From Ruminococcus sp. (GTDB taxonomy: Bacteria > Bacillota > Clostridia > Oscillospirales > Ruminococcaceae): a stretch of DNA of 5,791 nucleotides. The translations under genes and the position numbers were made by a program. Location of the stretch: NCBI GenBank assembly GCA_014799765.1, contig JAAVHK010000051.1:1-5791 (forward strand), in the 5' to 3' direction. Positions 5,276 through 5,791 of the stretch are shown in pieces. The stretch's first letter is position 1, and every line of letters begins with the position of its first letter. The notes beneath the pieces were generated by a model. That model did not search any database, had not been told where the DNA came from, and saw only the letters and a list, made by a program, of their open reading frames with translations.

Positions 5276-5791
5276 TCATTTTTTTTTACTGTCAATGCCT
5301 GAAAAAGTTCCGTCTGCATTGTATGTATAACTTTCGGGAACATCATCAAACTTCGCTATATGTTCTGAAGTAAATTTCTCAATATCCCTGCCCTCTTTCA
5401 AATCACCGATTTCAAGCAAATCTGAGCAGGAATTGCGGAATGTATCTTCCATTGCACTTACAGACGGCTGATAATTATATGACGACAGAAGTTTTGTATT
5501 ATTTTCCAGATTTCCGGAACACTGGTCATTTTCTATCTGTAGCTTTGCAGAATTTTCCGGTTCTGCCTGTACGTATGCAGAGGCTTTCATTAACGCCCTT
5601 GTATAAGCTGCTTCCGCTTCAGGATGTTCGGACACTACGGAATTTGTCACAAATCCTGCACAGCAATATTCATTTGCAAATTTACCGTCTTCTGTCAAAT
5701 CAAAGATTTTAGTAAAATTATATTCCGCTTCGGCTGATGAAGCAACAGGGTCATGAAGTGCCACGGCATCAATTGCACCATTCGCTAAAGC
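5276..5791 (-). CDS. ABC transporter substrate-binding protein, NitT/TauT (NMT1/SsuA-like) family, C-terminal part
   Basis: The C-terminal 171 residues of an extracellular solute-binding protein; the frame is open to the last base, so the start, any lipoprotein signal and lobe 1 lie outside the window. Seen: ALANGAIDAVALHDPVAS (1-18 of the fragment), the usual family segment in which the tested region ends in a pocket-facing 'G-x-I/V-D-A' followed by a hinge; then EYCCAGFVTNSVVSEHPEA (41-59), and the helix with the AAYTRALMKASAYVQAEPEN pattern (61-80) typical of NitT/TauT binding proteins. A later part (about 95-140) matches the C-terminal helices. The CC pair at 43-44 is unusual for an exported protein of an anaerobe but has no assigned role. 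The mRNA has a nine-A run just before the stop codon, ending the protein in three lysines. Neighbour order (binding protein, permease, ATPase) is standard. Ligand not deducible; the context suggests an organosulfur compound or another small anion. Confidence 0.88.
   Translation of the reverse strand, partial: ALANGAIDAVALHDPVASSAEAEYNFTKIFDLTEDGKFANEYCCAGFVTNSVVSEHPEAEAAYTRALMKASAYVQAEPENSAKLQIENDQCSGNLENNTKLLSSYNYQPSVSAMEDTFRNSCSDLLEIGDLKEGRDIEKFTSEHIAKFDDVPESYTYNADGTFSGIDSKKK

Noticed and set aside
5279..5287. Nine-A run in the mRNA before the stop of the substrate-binding protein gene, considered as a slippage or phase-variation site
   Set aside because: A slip there alters only the last few residues before another nearby stop, so a regulatory role is not supported.
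1..5791. CRISPR array, tRNA or rRNA gene, insertion sequence, attachment site or riboswitch
   Set aside because: No regularly spaced repeats, RNA-gene signatures, transposase fragments or long untranslated leaders are visible; the only notable gap (3341-3501) is explained by a terminator and a promoter.

Overview
The window reads as an AT-leaning, tightly packed bacterial segment, most likely from an anaerobic Firmicute (Clostridia, perhaps a Ruminococcus-like gut or rumen organism). The reasons are strong AGGAGG-type ribosome binding sites, consensus sigma-A promoter hexamers, a CymR/IscR-like Rrf2 regulator and the codon style. The lineage is an inference; no marker gene is present. All seven genes lie on the minus strand, so transcription runs from high to low coordinates, and the window cuts the first and last genes.

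Unit 1 (about 5791 to 3455) is an ABC importer of the nitrate/sulfonate/taurine (NitT/TauT, SsuABC-like) family: the C-terminal part of a substrate-binding protein, a permease with an extended N-terminus, and an ATPase whose start overlaps the permease stop. It ends at a clear rho-independent terminator (3455-3490).

Unit 2 (about 3389 to 1 and beyond) starts at its own consensus promoter (-35 TTGACA, -10 TATAAT, 16 bp apart). It encodes an Rrf2-family regulator with an IscR-like Cys/Cys/Cys/His set, a ThiF/MoeB/HesA-type adenylyltransferase with an N-terminal rhodanese domain, a NifD-like nitrogenase component 1 subunit, and the first 117 residues of a NifK-like partner. Gaps of 18, 17 and 1 nt between these genes indicate a single operon.

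The main point of interest is the NifD/NifK-like pair. All six cysteine positions that would bind a P-cluster are present (three in each subunit), and so is the equivalent of the cofactor-ligating Cys275 of NifD. However, the His442 equivalent is Met, and the Gln191 and His195 equivalents are Cys and Phe. This is therefore unlikely to be an ordinary dinitrogen-fixing enzyme. Together with sulfur-transfer domains, a cysteine/Fe-S type regulator and a sulfonate-type importer next door, the picture fits a nitrogenase-like reductase acting on an imported, possibly sulfur-containing, compound. The methylthio-alkane reductases are the nearest described analogy I know of. No NifH-like reductase or NifB-like maturase lies in the window, so the system as seen is incomplete. 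Substrate and reaction are hypotheses.
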